64,000 nt of DNA from Pseudogemmobacter sp044142105 (GTDB lineage Bacteria; Pseudomonadota; Alphaproteobacteria; Rhodobacterales; Rhodobacteraceae). Below are positions 17,213-25,933 of the stretch, piece by piece; position 1 is the stretch's first letter, and each line of letters starts with the position of its first letter. Made by a program: the position numbers and the translations under genes. Under the pieces are notes generated by a model. It saw only the letters and a program-made list of their open reading frames with translations, made no database searches and was not told the DNA's origin. Location: assembly GCF_044142105.1 (NCBI RefSeq), contig NZ_JBGTYM010000009.1, forward strand, positions 62,001 through 126,000, written 5' to 3'.

Positions 17213-18548
17213 GGGTCATCCCGTCGATCAGCAGGCTGGGCACGCGCATCGCCAAATGGGGGCGCGCGTCATTGGCGGGCACGATCCGGCGCAGCATGTC
17301 GCGCAGGTTCCCCGCGATGGTGCACTCATTGACCGGGTGGCTGATCCGGCCGTCCTGGACCCAGAACCCTGAGGCCCCGCGCGAATAATCCCCTGTCGTG
17401 GCGCTGATCGTCGATCCGATCATCGAAGTGACCAGAAGCCCCGTCCCCATCTGCGCGATCAGGTCCTCGCGGCTGGCGGTGCCTTGCGTCAGTTCGACAT
17501 TGGTGATCCCGGGCGAGGGCGGGGCCGACGGCCCGCGCGCCGCATTCGCCGTCGAGCGCAGCCCCAGCCGCCGCGCGGTGGCAAGGTCCAGAACCCAGCT
17601 TGCCAGGCGTCCGTCCTGCACCAGCGCCTTGGCCTGCGTAGGCAGGCCCTCCGCATCGAATGGGCGCGAGGCGGAACTGCGCAGCCGCAGCGGATCTTCG
17701 ACCAGAGACAGCCCGTCGGACAGCACCGGCCTGTCCATCAGATCGCGCGCCCAGGACGCGCCGCGCGCGATGGCGGCGCCGTTGATCGCACCCAGAAGAT
17801 GGCCGATCAGCGAGGCCGCGACCCTTTCGTCATATAGAACCGCGTAGGTTCCGGTCGGCGGCTTGACCGCACCCAGCCGCTCCAGCGCCCGTGTCGCCGC
17901 ACGCTGGCCGATGTCCTCAAGCCCCGGCAGGTCGGCGGCGAAGATACGCGCCTCGCCCGCGTAATCCCGCTCCATCGCCGTGCCGCTGCCGCAAAAGGCG
18001 GTGACCGAGCGGGAATGCGACGTGCGCCCGTAGCTGCCGGAAAACCCGTTCGACTGGGCGATGGCGATGGCCCGGCGCGAAAAGGCGGCCGAAGCCTCGG
18101 CCTGGGTGATGCCCTGCGCCGACAGGGCCGCCGCTTCCAGCGCCCGCGCCGCCGCTTCCAGCGCGCCTGCTGCCGGATCGGGGCCGCCATCTTCAAGTTC
18201 CAGCGCCGCCATATCCCAGCTCTGCGCCAGCTGCGCCGGATCGGCCAGCCCGGCGCTGGGGTCTTCCGGGGCCTCGCGCGCCATGGCGACGGCCCGTTCC
18301 GCCAGCGCCGCCAGCGTGGCCGGCGATGTGTCCGAGGCCGAAACGCAGGCCTGGCGTCCGCCGATCAGCACGCGCAGGCCCAGATCGGTGCCCTCGGCGC
18401 GCTCGGCCTGTTCCAGCTTGCCCTGCCGGATGTCGATCGACAGCGACGTGCCCGCGACCGCCATGGCATCGGCGGCTTCGGCCCCGGCTTTCAGGGCGGC
18501 CTGCATCAGGGCCTGGGCAAGGGCGGGCAGGGCGGTGTCGGTCATCAT
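17199..18548 (-). CDS. pmbA: TldD/PmbA-family protein (PmbA-like)
   Basis: 449 residues, the PmbA/TldE partner of the TldD/E metalloprotease known to mature microcin B17 and degrade CcdA. The N-terminal helical segment (ALMQAALKAGAEAADAMAV) and the strand after it match the family. The C-terminal domain has the GDYSRGASGFWVQDGRISHP and EVTIAGNL-like (ECTIAGNL) blocks. As in PmbA, the HExxxH zinc site of TldD is absent, so it probably acts with a TldD elsewhere. Overlaps cysQ by 14 nt. Confidence 0.9.
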   Translation of the reverse strand: MMTDTALPALAQALMQAALKAGAEAADAMAVAGTSLSIDIRQGKLEQAERAEGTDLGLRVLIGGRQACVSASDTSPATLAALAERAVAMAREAPEDPSAGLADPAQLAQSWDMAALELEDGGPDPAAGALEAAARALEAAALSAQGITQAEASAAFSRRAIAIAQSNGFSGSYGRTSHSRSVTAFCGSGTAMERDYAGEARIFAADLPGLEDIGQRAATRALERLGAVKPPTGTYAVLYDERVAASLIGHLLGAINGAAIARGASWARDLMDRPVLSDGLSLVEDPLRLRSSASRPFDAEGLPTQAKALVQDGRLASWVLDLATARRLGLRSTANAARGPSAPPSPGITNVELTQGTASREDLIAQMGTGLLVTSMIGSTISATTGDYSRGASGFWVQDGRISHPVNECTIAGNLRDMLRRIVPANDARPHLAMRVPSLLIDGMTLAGA

Positions 18549-18610
18549 CTTCCTTCCGGGGTCTGCCGGTCAGAGGTAGCCCTGCCCCGGGCCCTGTGCA
18601 AGGCGCGGCG

Positions 18611-20170
18611 CTATTTTATGCTCTGGCCGTTCAGGCTGAAGCTGCCGCCCTTGCCGAACTCCATCGTCGTTTCCAGCGTGTCGGGCGCGGCTCCGGCGCG
18701 GCCGATGAACAACAGGCCGAAGCGCAGGCTTTGCAGCTCATCCGCGCCGAGAAGGCCCGAGGCCGACAGCCGCTCAAGCAAAGCGTTGGCCCCTTTGGTC
18801 AGCATCGATACGCTGCCGACGGGTTCGGGCGGATCGGCAGGGGTTTTCACGGCCGAAAAATCCAGATCAAGCGCGCCATCGGCGGTGATTTCGACCCCCA
18901 GGGCCGACAAGAGCACCTTGTCCAGCGCGATCGACAGCGCCGAGAGCGGCATATCCTCTCCCGTCTGCCAACCGCCCGGTGCCAGGGCCTTGCGGTCGGC
19001 GGCATACTGGCCCGACAGGTTCACGATCAGCGTCGCTGGATCATGCGGCAGGGCGGATTTCGGATCGGCCAGCCCCCAGAGCTGGTCCGACAGTGACACG
19101 CCCAGCAGGTCCAGGCCCAGGCTCCAGGGCTGCGGATCGACCATCGTACCCAGACCCATGCGCAGGCTGCTGCGATAGCCATCCCAGGACAGGCCAACAT
19201 CATCCAGCGGCTGATCGGGGATCTTGCCGCTGATCCTGAGCCGGCCCTTGCCCAGCGAAGAGGCGTAGTCGATCGCCTGGGCATCGATGCCAAGGCGCGC
19301 GTCCGAGCTTTCGGCCTGCGCCTCGAATCGGATCGGCCCGCCGTCCGGCGCGCCTGACGGTTCCTCGACCGATCCCGTCAGCGCGAAGGCCCGGGTTGCG
19401 GCCGAGAGGTCAACATTGGTGCCAAGACCCAGCACATGCAGGAACTCTGCCGCGTCGCGGCCTACGGTCGAGCTGGGCCCGATCAACTCGGGCGGCAGGG
19501 CGACGTCCACCCCGGCGGTCAGCCCGGCCAGATCAAAGGCGATCTCGCCGCGCGACCGGCCCTTTGCGGGGTCAAGAAACAGATAGGACAGATCGGCATG
19601 GACCGTGCCCAGATCGGCGCGGGCGGCAAGCCGCTCCATCCCGCCGCGCGGTGCCTGATCCCAGACCAATGCCAGATCGGCGGCGGCAAGGGCGAAGCTC
19701 AGGCTCTGACCCGCGGGAAGCGCAGGCTCCACCCTGTCCAGTGTGACCGAGACGGAGGCGGCCTCGACCTCGATCCCCGTATCCTTGGGGGCAAGGCTGC
19801 GGATGCGGGCCTGGAAGCCCGGCATGGCGATGGTCAGAACGATCTGCTTGACCGCGCCGGGCGCAAGCTGCGGGGCGGGCAGCACGGTCAGGTCGAAGCG
19901 TTCGGGCAGGGTGACGACCACCGCACGGTCCGGGGTTTCCGTCAGCCTGACCGGGCCGAAGACGACGCGGGTTCCGTCGCGATGGGTGAAGGTCAGCTCG
20001 TGAAGCACCAGCTTTCCCGGGCTGGCCTGTTCCCGCGCCGACAGCGTGCCCTCGGCGGCGCGCGCCAGCCCATCCAGGGCTGCGTAAAGCTCGGGCGCGG
20101 TGATTTCGGCCGCGACCGGCGTGGCGGCCCACAAAAGCGCGCAAAGGGGCAGGGCAGGGACAAGACGCAT
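18611..20170 (-). CDS. DUF2125-family exported protein (paralogue 1)
   Basis: 519 residues from ATG 20170 (MRLVPALPLCALLWAATPVAA, signal peptide). Long beta-rich protein with repeated strand patterns such as KLVLHELTFTHRDGTRVVFG. Matches the alphaproteobacterial DUF2125 family; no biochemical role is known to me. Its C-terminal half aligns by eye with the next gene upstream: WGLADPKSALPHDPATLIVN against WSMFDPGAALKHDPVTLILD. Likely periplasmic or outer-membrane associated. It has no membrane anchor other than the signal peptide. Confidence 0.8.
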   Translation of the reverse strand: MRLVPALPLCALLWAATPVAAEITAPELYAALDGLARAAEGTLSAREQASPGKLVLHELTFTHRDGTRVVFGPVRLTETPDRAVVVTLPERFDLTVLPAPQLAPGAVKQIVLTIAMPGFQARIRSLAPKDTGIEVEAASVSVTLDRVEPALPAGQSLSFALAAADLALVWDQAPRGGMERLAARADLGTVHADLSYLFLDPAKGRSRGEIAFDLAGLTAGVDVALPPELIGPSSTVGRDAAEFLHVLGLGTNVDLSAATRAFALTGSVEEPSGAPDGGPIRFEAQAESSDARLGIDAQAIDYASSLGKGRLRISGKIPDQPLDDVGLSWDGYRSSLRMGLGTMVDPQPWSLGLDLLGVSLSDQLWGLADPKSALPHDPATLIVNLSGQYAADRKALAPGGWQTGEDMPLSALSIALDKVLLSALGVEITADGALDLDFSAVKTPADPPEPVGSVSMLTKGANALLERLSASGLLGADELQSLRFGLLFIGRAGAAPDTLETTMEFGKGGSFSLNGQSIK

Positions 20171-20270
20171 GGGATGCCTCGCTTGTCTGGGGACTATACA
20201 GATCAAAAGATCGGGGGCGCGGCCAGCCTTGCGGATCGCCGCGCCCCCCGTTTGTATCACCGCGCGGCGG

Positions 20271-21785
20271 TTACATCGGCATCGGCTGACCGTTCACGAG
20301 AATTGCCTTGTCCTTGAACTCGATCTCCGAGATCAGCTCATCGGGGCCAGCGCCGGGCTTGGCGAACATGGCCAGCATCATCCGCGCGCCCATGACCTGA
20401 TCTTCCGGCACCAGACCCATGCTGACCAGCGCGTCGATCAGTGCGTTGACGCCCTTCATCGTGACGGTGATCTTGCCGGTCGGCGCCGGAATCCCGCCGA
20501 AGGTGAACAGGTCGCTGTTGTCGAAGGTCAGCCCGCCCGTTGCGCCGATCTCGGTGCCGACGGCCTTGGCCAGCACCTCTTTGAGATCCAGCGAGAACAG
20601 CTGCGCCGGCATGTTCGAGCTTTCCAGCGCGCCCGGCTCAAGAATATCCACCGTCCAGGCCATGCCACCGGCAAGGTCAAGGATCAGCGTGACCGGATCA
20701 TGTTTCAGCGCCGCACCCGGATCGAACATCGACCAGATCGCCTCGTCCACCGTCACATCCACCAGCTTGACGGTGGCGGCATAATCCTGCGGATCGGTCG
20801 TCTGGGCGATGGGCAGCGCCAGATGCATGCTGGTCTCACCCCAGCCCGCCTTGACCGGCATCGGCAAGTCGGGCACCGAGGCGTCAATCGCAGCGCCAAT
20901 CAAGCCGAACCCGTAATCGACCCGGTCCTTGTCAAGCTGCAGGCCGAAATTGCTGCCGGCGAAGCTGGCTTTCACGCTGACCGGCCCCTGCGGATCGCTG
21001 CCCGACAGGTTGAAGTCGATCTTGCCCGTCGACAGCGCAGATTTCATCATGAACCCGGCCTTGAGCGCGGCGCTGATGTCCTTCATCGCCTCGCTGCCCA
21101 GCATCACGGTGTTGCTGTCCGCCTTGAGATCGGCGACCGAGCCGGTGATCGCCACATTGCCCGCACCCTGCGGATCGCTGCCGCTGATCTCGTAGCTCAC
21201 GCCCTCGATCGTCGCCGTGCTTGTCACGCTGGTCTTGCCGTCTGCGGTGGCGACGACGTAATGGCCGACCATATTGGTGCCCGTGCCCTTGGCCTTGAAA
21301 TCCGACGGAGTCGGTTCATCCGGCACCTTGAGGCTTGTCACTTCGAAGGCAAAGGTCGGCGCGCTGAAATCATAGGTGGTTTCGGCCGCCGTGCCCGAAG
21401 CGATGATCGACATGCCCGGCTGGCTGATCGTCATGCCGACCTCGACCGGGGCCTTGCCCGGCTCCGGCACGATGGTCAGCACGAAGGGCACCGCATCCGA
21501 AGCCTTCACCTCGACCGTGCCATCGCCCTTGTCGGTGAAGGTCATCTTGTCGACCGTGGCGGTATAGCCGCCCTCGTCCATCGGCGCCTTGAAGGCGACG
21601 CTGATGCCGCTGACTTCAAGCGTGGGGCCATTCGTGACGGTGCTGGCCGCGGTGATCGTCGCCCCGGTGGTGGCCGACATGGCCTGCCAATTGGCCCAGA
21701 CCTCGTCAGGGGTCAGGGCGAAGGCGGCGGGGGCAGAGAGGGAAATCGCAAGGAACGAAGCGCCGAAGAGATGACGGTGTTTCAT
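20271..21785 (-). CDS. DUF2125-family exported protein (paralogue 2)
   Basis: 504 residues from ATG 21785 with GAAAGG upstream. Signal peptide ends at AFA in MKHRHLFGASFLAISLSAPA. Beta-rich, with internally similar stretches (ISGSDPQGAGNVAITGSVA and NLSGSDPQGPVSVKASFAG) about 70 residues apart. It shares the family's C-terminal block (KGVNALIDALVSMGLVPEDQ) with its downstream neighbour, so the two look like an old tandem duplication. Function unknown. Confidence 0.82.
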   Translation of the reverse strand: MKHRHLFGASFLAISLSAPAAFALTPDEVWANWQAMSATTGATITAASTVTNGPTLEVSGISVAFKAPMDEGGYTATVDKMTFTDKGDGTVEVKASDAVPFVLTIVPEPGKAPVEVGMTISQPGMSIIASGTAAETTYDFSAPTFAFEVTSLKVPDEPTPSDFKAKGTGTNMVGHYVVATADGKTSVTSTATIEGVSYEISGSDPQGAGNVAITGSVADLKADSNTVMLGSEAMKDISAALKAGFMMKSALSTGKIDFNLSGSDPQGPVSVKASFAGSNFGLQLDKDRVDYGFGLIGAAIDASVPDLPMPVKAGWGETSMHLALPIAQTTDPQDYAATVKLVDVTVDEAIWSMFDPGAALKHDPVTLILDLAGGMAWTVDILEPGALESSNMPAQLFSLDLKEVLAKAVGTEIGATGGLTFDNSDLFTFGGIPAPTGKITVTMKGVNALIDALVSMGLVPEDQVMGARMMLAMFAKPGAGPDELISEIEFKDKAILVNGQPMPM

Positions 21786-21932
21786 AATGAAGCCTTTCGG
21801 GTGAAATCTGCGCCGCATGGTTCCCCTTGGCGACGAGGGCGTCAAGGGGGCAGAACCTGCCCTTTTGCATGGGCTTTCGCCCTGGGTCCGGGCGGGGTAT
21901 TGGCGGAAGGGCCGGGCAGATGGAGGGGCAGC

Positions 21933-22559
21933 ATGATCAGCGTCGAGGATGAGGGCGCGGCAGGGGCGCGGGCGCGGGTGATCCGGCTGGATCGGCCTGA
22001 CAAGGCCAATGCGCTGACGCGCGAGATGTTGCAGTCCGTGGCCGATGCGGCGGCGGGGGCCTGGGCGGCGGGGGCCAAGGTCCTGATCCTGACCGGCAGC
22101 GGCAAGGTCTTTTCCGCCGGCGCCGATCTTGAGGCCGCCAAGGCCGGCCTGGCCACCGATCCGGTCTGGGACATCGCGTCCAACGCCGTGGCCGCCTTTC
22201 CGGGCCTGTCCATCGCCGCGCTGAACGGCACCCTGGCGGGCGGCGCCTTCGGCATTGCCCTGGCCTGCGATTGCCGCATCGCGGTGGACGGCGCGAATTT
22301 CTTCTACCCGGTCATGCGGCTGGGCTACCGCCCGCAACCGGCCGATCCCGCGCGGCTGAAGGCGCTGATCGGCCCGGCCCGCGCCAAGATGATCCTGATG
22401 GGCGGCGCGCGCATTGCCGCCGCCGAGGCGCTGGCCTGGGGGCTGGTCGACCGGTTGGTCCCGCCGGGCGAGGCGCTCGCGGCGGCCCGGGCGCTGGCGG
22501 CAGATGCGCTGGCGGCCGACCCCGCCCATGTCGCGGCGATCCGCGCCATGCTGGGCTAG
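21933..22559 (+). CDS. enoyl-CoA hydratase/isomerase family protein
   Basis: 208 residues, short for the crotonase family (usually about 255), because the C-terminal helices are reduced. Core motifs: RLDRPDKANALTREML, AGADL in KVFSAGADLEAAKAG (first oxyanion loop), and NGTLAGGAFGIALACDCRIA (second oxyanion loop). The Glu pair of true hydratases is not evident in the second loop, so an isomerase or another crotonase reaction is possible. ATG 21933 has TGGAGGGG upstream. Confidence 0.85.
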   Translation: MISVEDEGAAGARARVIRLDRPDKANALTREMLQSVADAAAGAWAAGAKVLILTGSGKVFSAGADLEAAKAGLATDPVWDIASNAVAAFPGLSIAALNGTLAGGAFGIALACDCRIAVDGANFFYPVMRLGYRPQPADPARLKALIGPARAKMILMGGARIAAAEALAWGLVDRLVPPGEALAAARALAADALAADPAHVAAIRAMLG

Positions 22560-22593
22560 GCTTCCGCGGTCCTGCGCCCTTGTGCGCGCGGCG

Positions 22594-22622
22594 GTTCCTT
22601 GGCACGAGAGTGCCAGAGGAAC
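22594..22622 (+). promoter_or_regulatory. stable GNRA-capped hairpin in the MscS-channel leader
   Basis: Twelve base pairs with a single bulged A (22617) and one G-U pair close on a GAGA tetraloop (22606-22609). It ends 14 bases before the channel start and lies 35 bases after the crotonase stop. No T run follows, so it is not a standard terminator. It could be a processing or translation-control structure. Confidence 0.55.
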
Positions 22623-22636
22623 AGTGGTGCAGGTGT

Positions 22637-23959
22637 ATGATGGACGGGCATTCCGAATTTGCCGGGCGTGTGCTGTCTTGGCTGGAGCAGGGGCTGGCGA
22701 TTGCCGAAGGCTGGTTGCGCTCGCCGGCTGCCTGGTCGCAATTCGCGCTGCTCGCCGCCGCCTATCTGGTGGCGCGGCTGATCGCGCGACGGCTTCAACC
22801 CCGGCTTGTCACGATCATCACTCCGAAGGCGGCGAGCGAGGGCCTTCTTCCCGACCTGCGCCGCTTCCTCCTGCGCTTCCTGCCGCTTTTGCTGCCGCTT
22901 CTGGCCTATGGGTTGACCGCGCTCGGCGAGAGCCTGACCCGCGCGACCTTCGGCTCGGGCGAGGTCATCGCCTTCGGCAAGCGGGTCTTCCTCTTCCTGG
23001 CCGCCCGCACGCTGGTGCGCGACGTCGTGACCGACGCCTTCCTGCGGCTGCTTGGCCGCTATGTCCTGGTCCCTGCCGCCGCCCTATACGCGCTCGGCCT
23101 GCTGGACCCCGCGATGGAACGGCTGGCGGCGGCCGAGGTCGTGCTTGGCAATATCCGTTTCTCGCTGCTGACCCTGATCCGCGGCGCCATTGCGGGTTCG
23201 CTTCTCTTCTGGCTGGGCGCTTGGTCGAACCGGCAATCGGCCGATTACATCAAGGCCCAGCAGGAGCTGCGCCCTGCCACGCGTGAACTCGCGGTCAAAG
23301 CGGCGGAAATCGCGATTTTCGGCGCGGCCTTCCTGCTCTTGATGTCGATCCTGGGCATCGACCTGACCGCCGTCGCCGTTCTGGGCGGCGCGCTGGGCGT
23401 GGGAATCGGTCTGGGCTTGCAGCAGATCGCGGCGAATTTCGTCTCGGGCATCATCCTTTTGCTCGAGGGCCAGACCACGGTGGGCGATTACGTCGAACTG
23501 GATGGCGGCGAGAAGGGCACGATCGTCAAGATGACCGCTCGGGCCTGCATCCTGGAAACCTTCGACGGCAAGTGGATTGTCGTCCCGAACGAGGATTTCA
23601 TCACCTCGCGCGTCGTCAACTACTCCGACCAGGGCAGCGCCAACCGCTATGAGGCGGCTTTCTCCGTCAGCTACGAGACCGATATCAACCTTGTGCCAGG
23701 GATCATCGAGGCGGCGGTGGCCGCATTGCCCTTTGTCCTGAAAGCGCCGGACGGGCCCGATTGCGAATTGCGCGGCTTCGGCGAATCAAGCGTGGATTTT
23801 GCCGTGGAATTCTGGGTGAACGGCATTGACGACGGCAAGAACCGCTATGGCTCGCCGGTCCTTTTTGCGATCTGGAACGCGCTCAAGGTGGCCGAGATCG
23901 AGATGCCCTATCCGCAGCGCGTGGTCCATCTGCGTCCCGCCGCGCCGGCCCCGGCGTGA
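22637..23959 (+). CDS. MscS-family mechanosensitive ion channel
   Basis: 440 residues, inner membrane. About five or six hydrophobic segments, then the MscS pore helix VLGGALGVGIGLGLQQIAAN with the Gly/Ala packing pattern and the beta domain NFVSGIILLLEGQTTVGDYV. Cytosolic cage domain follows (GTIVKMTARACILETFDGKW; IVVPNEDFITSRVVNYS). Compared with E. coli MscS (286 residues) it has extra N-terminal membrane helices. Releases solutes on hypo-osmotic shock. ATG 22637 (or 22640) lies 14 bases after a strong hairpin. Confidence 0.92.
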   Translation: MMDGHSEFAGRVLSWLEQGLAIAEGWLRSPAAWSQFALLAAAYLVARLIARRLQPRLVTIITPKAASEGLLPDLRRFLLRFLPLLLPLLAYGLTALGESLTRATFGSGEVIAFGKRVFLFLAARTLVRDVVTDAFLRLLGRYVLVPAAALYALGLLDPAMERLAAAEVVLGNIRFSLLTLIRGAIAGSLLFWLGAWSNRQSADYIKAQQELRPATRELAVKAAEIAIFGAAFLLLMSILGIDLTAVAVLGGALGVGIGLGLQQIAANFVSGIILLLEGQTTVGDYVELDGGEKGTIVKMTARACILETFDGKWIVVPNEDFITSRVVNYSDQGSANRYEAAFSVSYETDINLVPGIIEAAVAALPFVLKAPDGPDCELRGFGESSVDFAVEFWVNGIDDGKNRYGSPVLFAIWNALKVAEIEMPYPQRVVHLRPAAPAPA

Positions 23960-23964
23960 CAGCC

Positions 23965-25143
23965 ATGCCCGAGGCGCTGGTGATCGGGGCCGGGCCGGCC
24001 GGGCTGATGGCGGCCGAGGTTCTGGCGCAGGCGGGCCATGCGGTGCTGGTGGCCGAGGGCAAGCCCAGCCCGGCGCGGAAATTCCTGATGGCGGGCAAGT
24101 CCGGCCTGAACTTGACCAAGGCCGAGGACCAGGCCTGCTTCGAAGCCGTCTATCGCGCGCCCTTTCTGCTGCCAGCCCTGCGCGCCTTTGGCCCCGATGC
24201 CGTGCAGGATTGGGCGCGGGGCCTGGGGCAAGAGGTTTTCACCGGCTCCTCCGGCCGCGTCTTCCCCAAGGCGATGAAGGGCTCGCCCCTGCTGCGGGCC
24301 TGGCTGGCGCGGCTGTCGGGCCTGGGGGTGGAGCTGCGCAGCCGCTGGCGCTGGGCGGGGTTCGAGGGCACAGCGCTGCGCTTCGAGACGCCCGAGGGTG
24401 CGCGGCTGCTGGCGCCGCGGACAACGGTGCTGGCGCTGGGTGGCGCAAGCTGGGCGCGGCTGGGCAGCGACGGGGCCTGGGTGCCTTGGTTGACGGCGAA
24501 GGGCGTGCAGATCGCGCCTTGGCAGCCCGCCAATATGGGCTTTCGCATCGACTGGTCGCCGCAGATGGCGCGGCAGTTCGGCCAGCCGGTGAAGGGCGGA
24601 TTGCTACGGGTTCTGGACGTCGGCTCGGACAGGCCGCTCGACGCGCAGCGCGGCGAATTCGTGATTTCAGCGCGGGGGTTGGAAGGCGGCGGCATCTATG
24701 CCGTTTCGCGCGCGCTGCGCGATGGCGGGCGGCTTGAGATCGACCTTCTGCCCGATCTGAACGACGAGGCAATCACCACGCGCCTGGCGCGGATGAAGCC
24801 GGGGGAAAGCACGGCGAACCGCCTGCGCAAGCTGGGCCTTGGCGCCGCCGCTGTCGCGCTGGTGATGGAATTCGCCCGCAGCACCCCCTTCGCCGCGCTC
24901 AAGCACCTGCACATCCCGCTGCAAGGCCCCCGCCCGCTGGACGAGGCGATCTCGGTCGCGGGGGGCATCGCGGCGGCCAGCCTGACCGAAACTATGGAAT
25001 TGCGCGCGCTGCCCGGCATCTTCGCCGCGGGAGAAATGCTCGACTGGGAAGCGCCGACCGGGGGCTATCTGTTGACCGGTTGCCTTGCCACCGGGCGCTG
25101 GGCCGGGCAGGCTGCGGCACGGTATCTGGCGCAGATGGGGTGA
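23965..25143 (+). CDS. FAD-dependent HI0933/YhiN-like flavoprotein
   Basis: 392 residues. N-terminal dinucleotide fold ALVIGAGPAGLMAAEVLAQA, then FLMAGKSGLNLTK, an HI0933-family signature, and a C-terminal FAD block GIFAAGEMLDWEAPTGGYLL. Probably an NAD(P)H-independent flavoprotein; relatives are annotated as aminoacetone oxidases, but the true reaction is uncertain. ATG 23965 follows the channel stop closely; GTG 23956 overlapping that stop is an alternative. Confidence 0.88.
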   Translation: MPEALVIGAGPAGLMAAEVLAQAGHAVLVAEGKPSPARKFLMAGKSGLNLTKAEDQACFEAVYRAPFLLPALRAFGPDAVQDWARGLGQEVFTGSSGRVFPKAMKGSPLLRAWLARLSGLGVELRSRWRWAGFEGTALRFETPEGARLLAPRTTVLALGGASWARLGSDGAWVPWLTAKGVQIAPWQPANMGFRIDWSPQMARQFGQPVKGGLLRVLDVGSDRPLDAQRGEFVISARGLEGGGIYAVSRALRDGGRLEIDLLPDLNDEAITTRLARMKPGESTANRLRKLGLGAAAVALVMEFARSTPFAALKHLHIPLQGPRPLDEAISVAGGIAAASLTETMELRALPGIFAAGEMLDWEAPTGGYLLTGCLATGRWAGQAAARYLAQMG

Positions 25144-25163
25144 TCACGCCCTTGGGAGGGCAA

Positions 25164-25574
25164 ATGACCGAGGTGAAACTTCTGTCAGGCGGCAATCCGC
25201 AGATCGCCAAGGGCGACGGGCCGGGACCCGTCAAGGCCTGGCTTGACGCGGCCCCCGATTGGCGCGGAGATCACGCCAGAAGGGTAGATGAGCTGGTATC
25301 AGAGCTTGTGCCGGGTGTGCAAAGGGCTGTGCGCTGGAACTCGCCCTTCTACGGGGTCAGCGGCAGGGGCTGGGTCCTTTCGTTGCATTGCTTCACCCGC
25401 TTCCTGCGGCTGACCTTCCTGAATGGCGCGCATCTGTCGCCCCCGCCGCCCGGCCCCTCGAAAGACCCCAATACCCGCTATCTGGACATTCCCGAGATGG
25501 GTATCGCCGATCTGGCCCAACTGAAGGACTGGATCACCCAGGCCGCAGCCCGCCCCGGCTGGGAAGGGTTCTAG
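25164..25574 (+). CDS. DUF1801-domain protein
   Basis: 136 residues, small alpha/beta domain of the DUF1801 (YdhG-like) type: LVSELVPGVQRAVRWNSPFY, then GWVLSLHCFTRFLRLTFLNG and YLDIPEMG. No enzyme activity is established for this family. ATG 25164 follows GGGAGGG. Its stop overlaps the stop of the convergent cupin gene by 4 nt (25571-25574). Confidence 0.85.
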   Translation: MTEVKLLSGGNPQIAKGDGPGPVKAWLDAAPDWRGDHARRVDELVSELVPGVQRAVRWNSPFYGVSGRGWVLSLHCFTRFLRLTFLNGAHLSPPPPGPSKDPNTRYLDIPEMGIADLAQLKDWITQAAARPGWEGF

Positions 25575-25933
25575 ATCCGAATCTTGGCCGTGGCCGTGGC
25601 TTCATTGCCGGTGTTCGGCGTGCCTTCCGGCTCGATCAGCAGCAGGCAGGCCTCTTCCGCCGCCATCGGGCAATGCTCGACACCCTTGGGCACCACGAAC
25701 AACTCGCCGGGATTCAGGAGGACATCGCCCTCGCGCAGCTGGATCGTCACCTGCCCCGACAGGCACAGGAAGAAATCGTCGGTCTCGGCATGTGAATGCC
25801 AGACGAATTCGCCCTTCACCTTGACGACGAAGATGTCATGCCCGTTGAACTCGGCCACGATCTTCGGCGACCAGTGTTCGGAGAACAGGGCCAGCTTCTC
25901 GGACAGGTTGACCTTGGCTGGCAGGCCGCTCAC
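25571..25933 (-). CDS. small cupin-domain protein
   Basis: 120 residues, a single cupin barrel. Motif 1 is EFVWHSHAETDDFFLCLSG with its metal-binding His-x-His and Glu; motif 2 is NPGELFVVPKGVEHCPMA. Possible metal-dependent or sugar-binding role; not assignable further. GTG 25933 overlaps the pheS stop (GTGA), indicating coupled translation with pheS. Confidence 0.85.
   Translation of the reverse strand: MSGLPAKVNLSEKLALFSEHWSPKIVAEFNGHDIFVVKVKGEFVWHSHAETDDFFLCLSGQVTIQLREGDVLLNPGELFVVPKGVEHCPMAAEEACLLLIEPEGTPNTGNEATATAKIRI

Noticed and set aside
20100..22559. 819-codon plus-strand frame ending in the enoyl-CoA hydratase
   Set aside because: Only the last 208 residues are crotonase-like, and they have their own ribosome site. 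The rest lies opposite the second DUF2125 gene.
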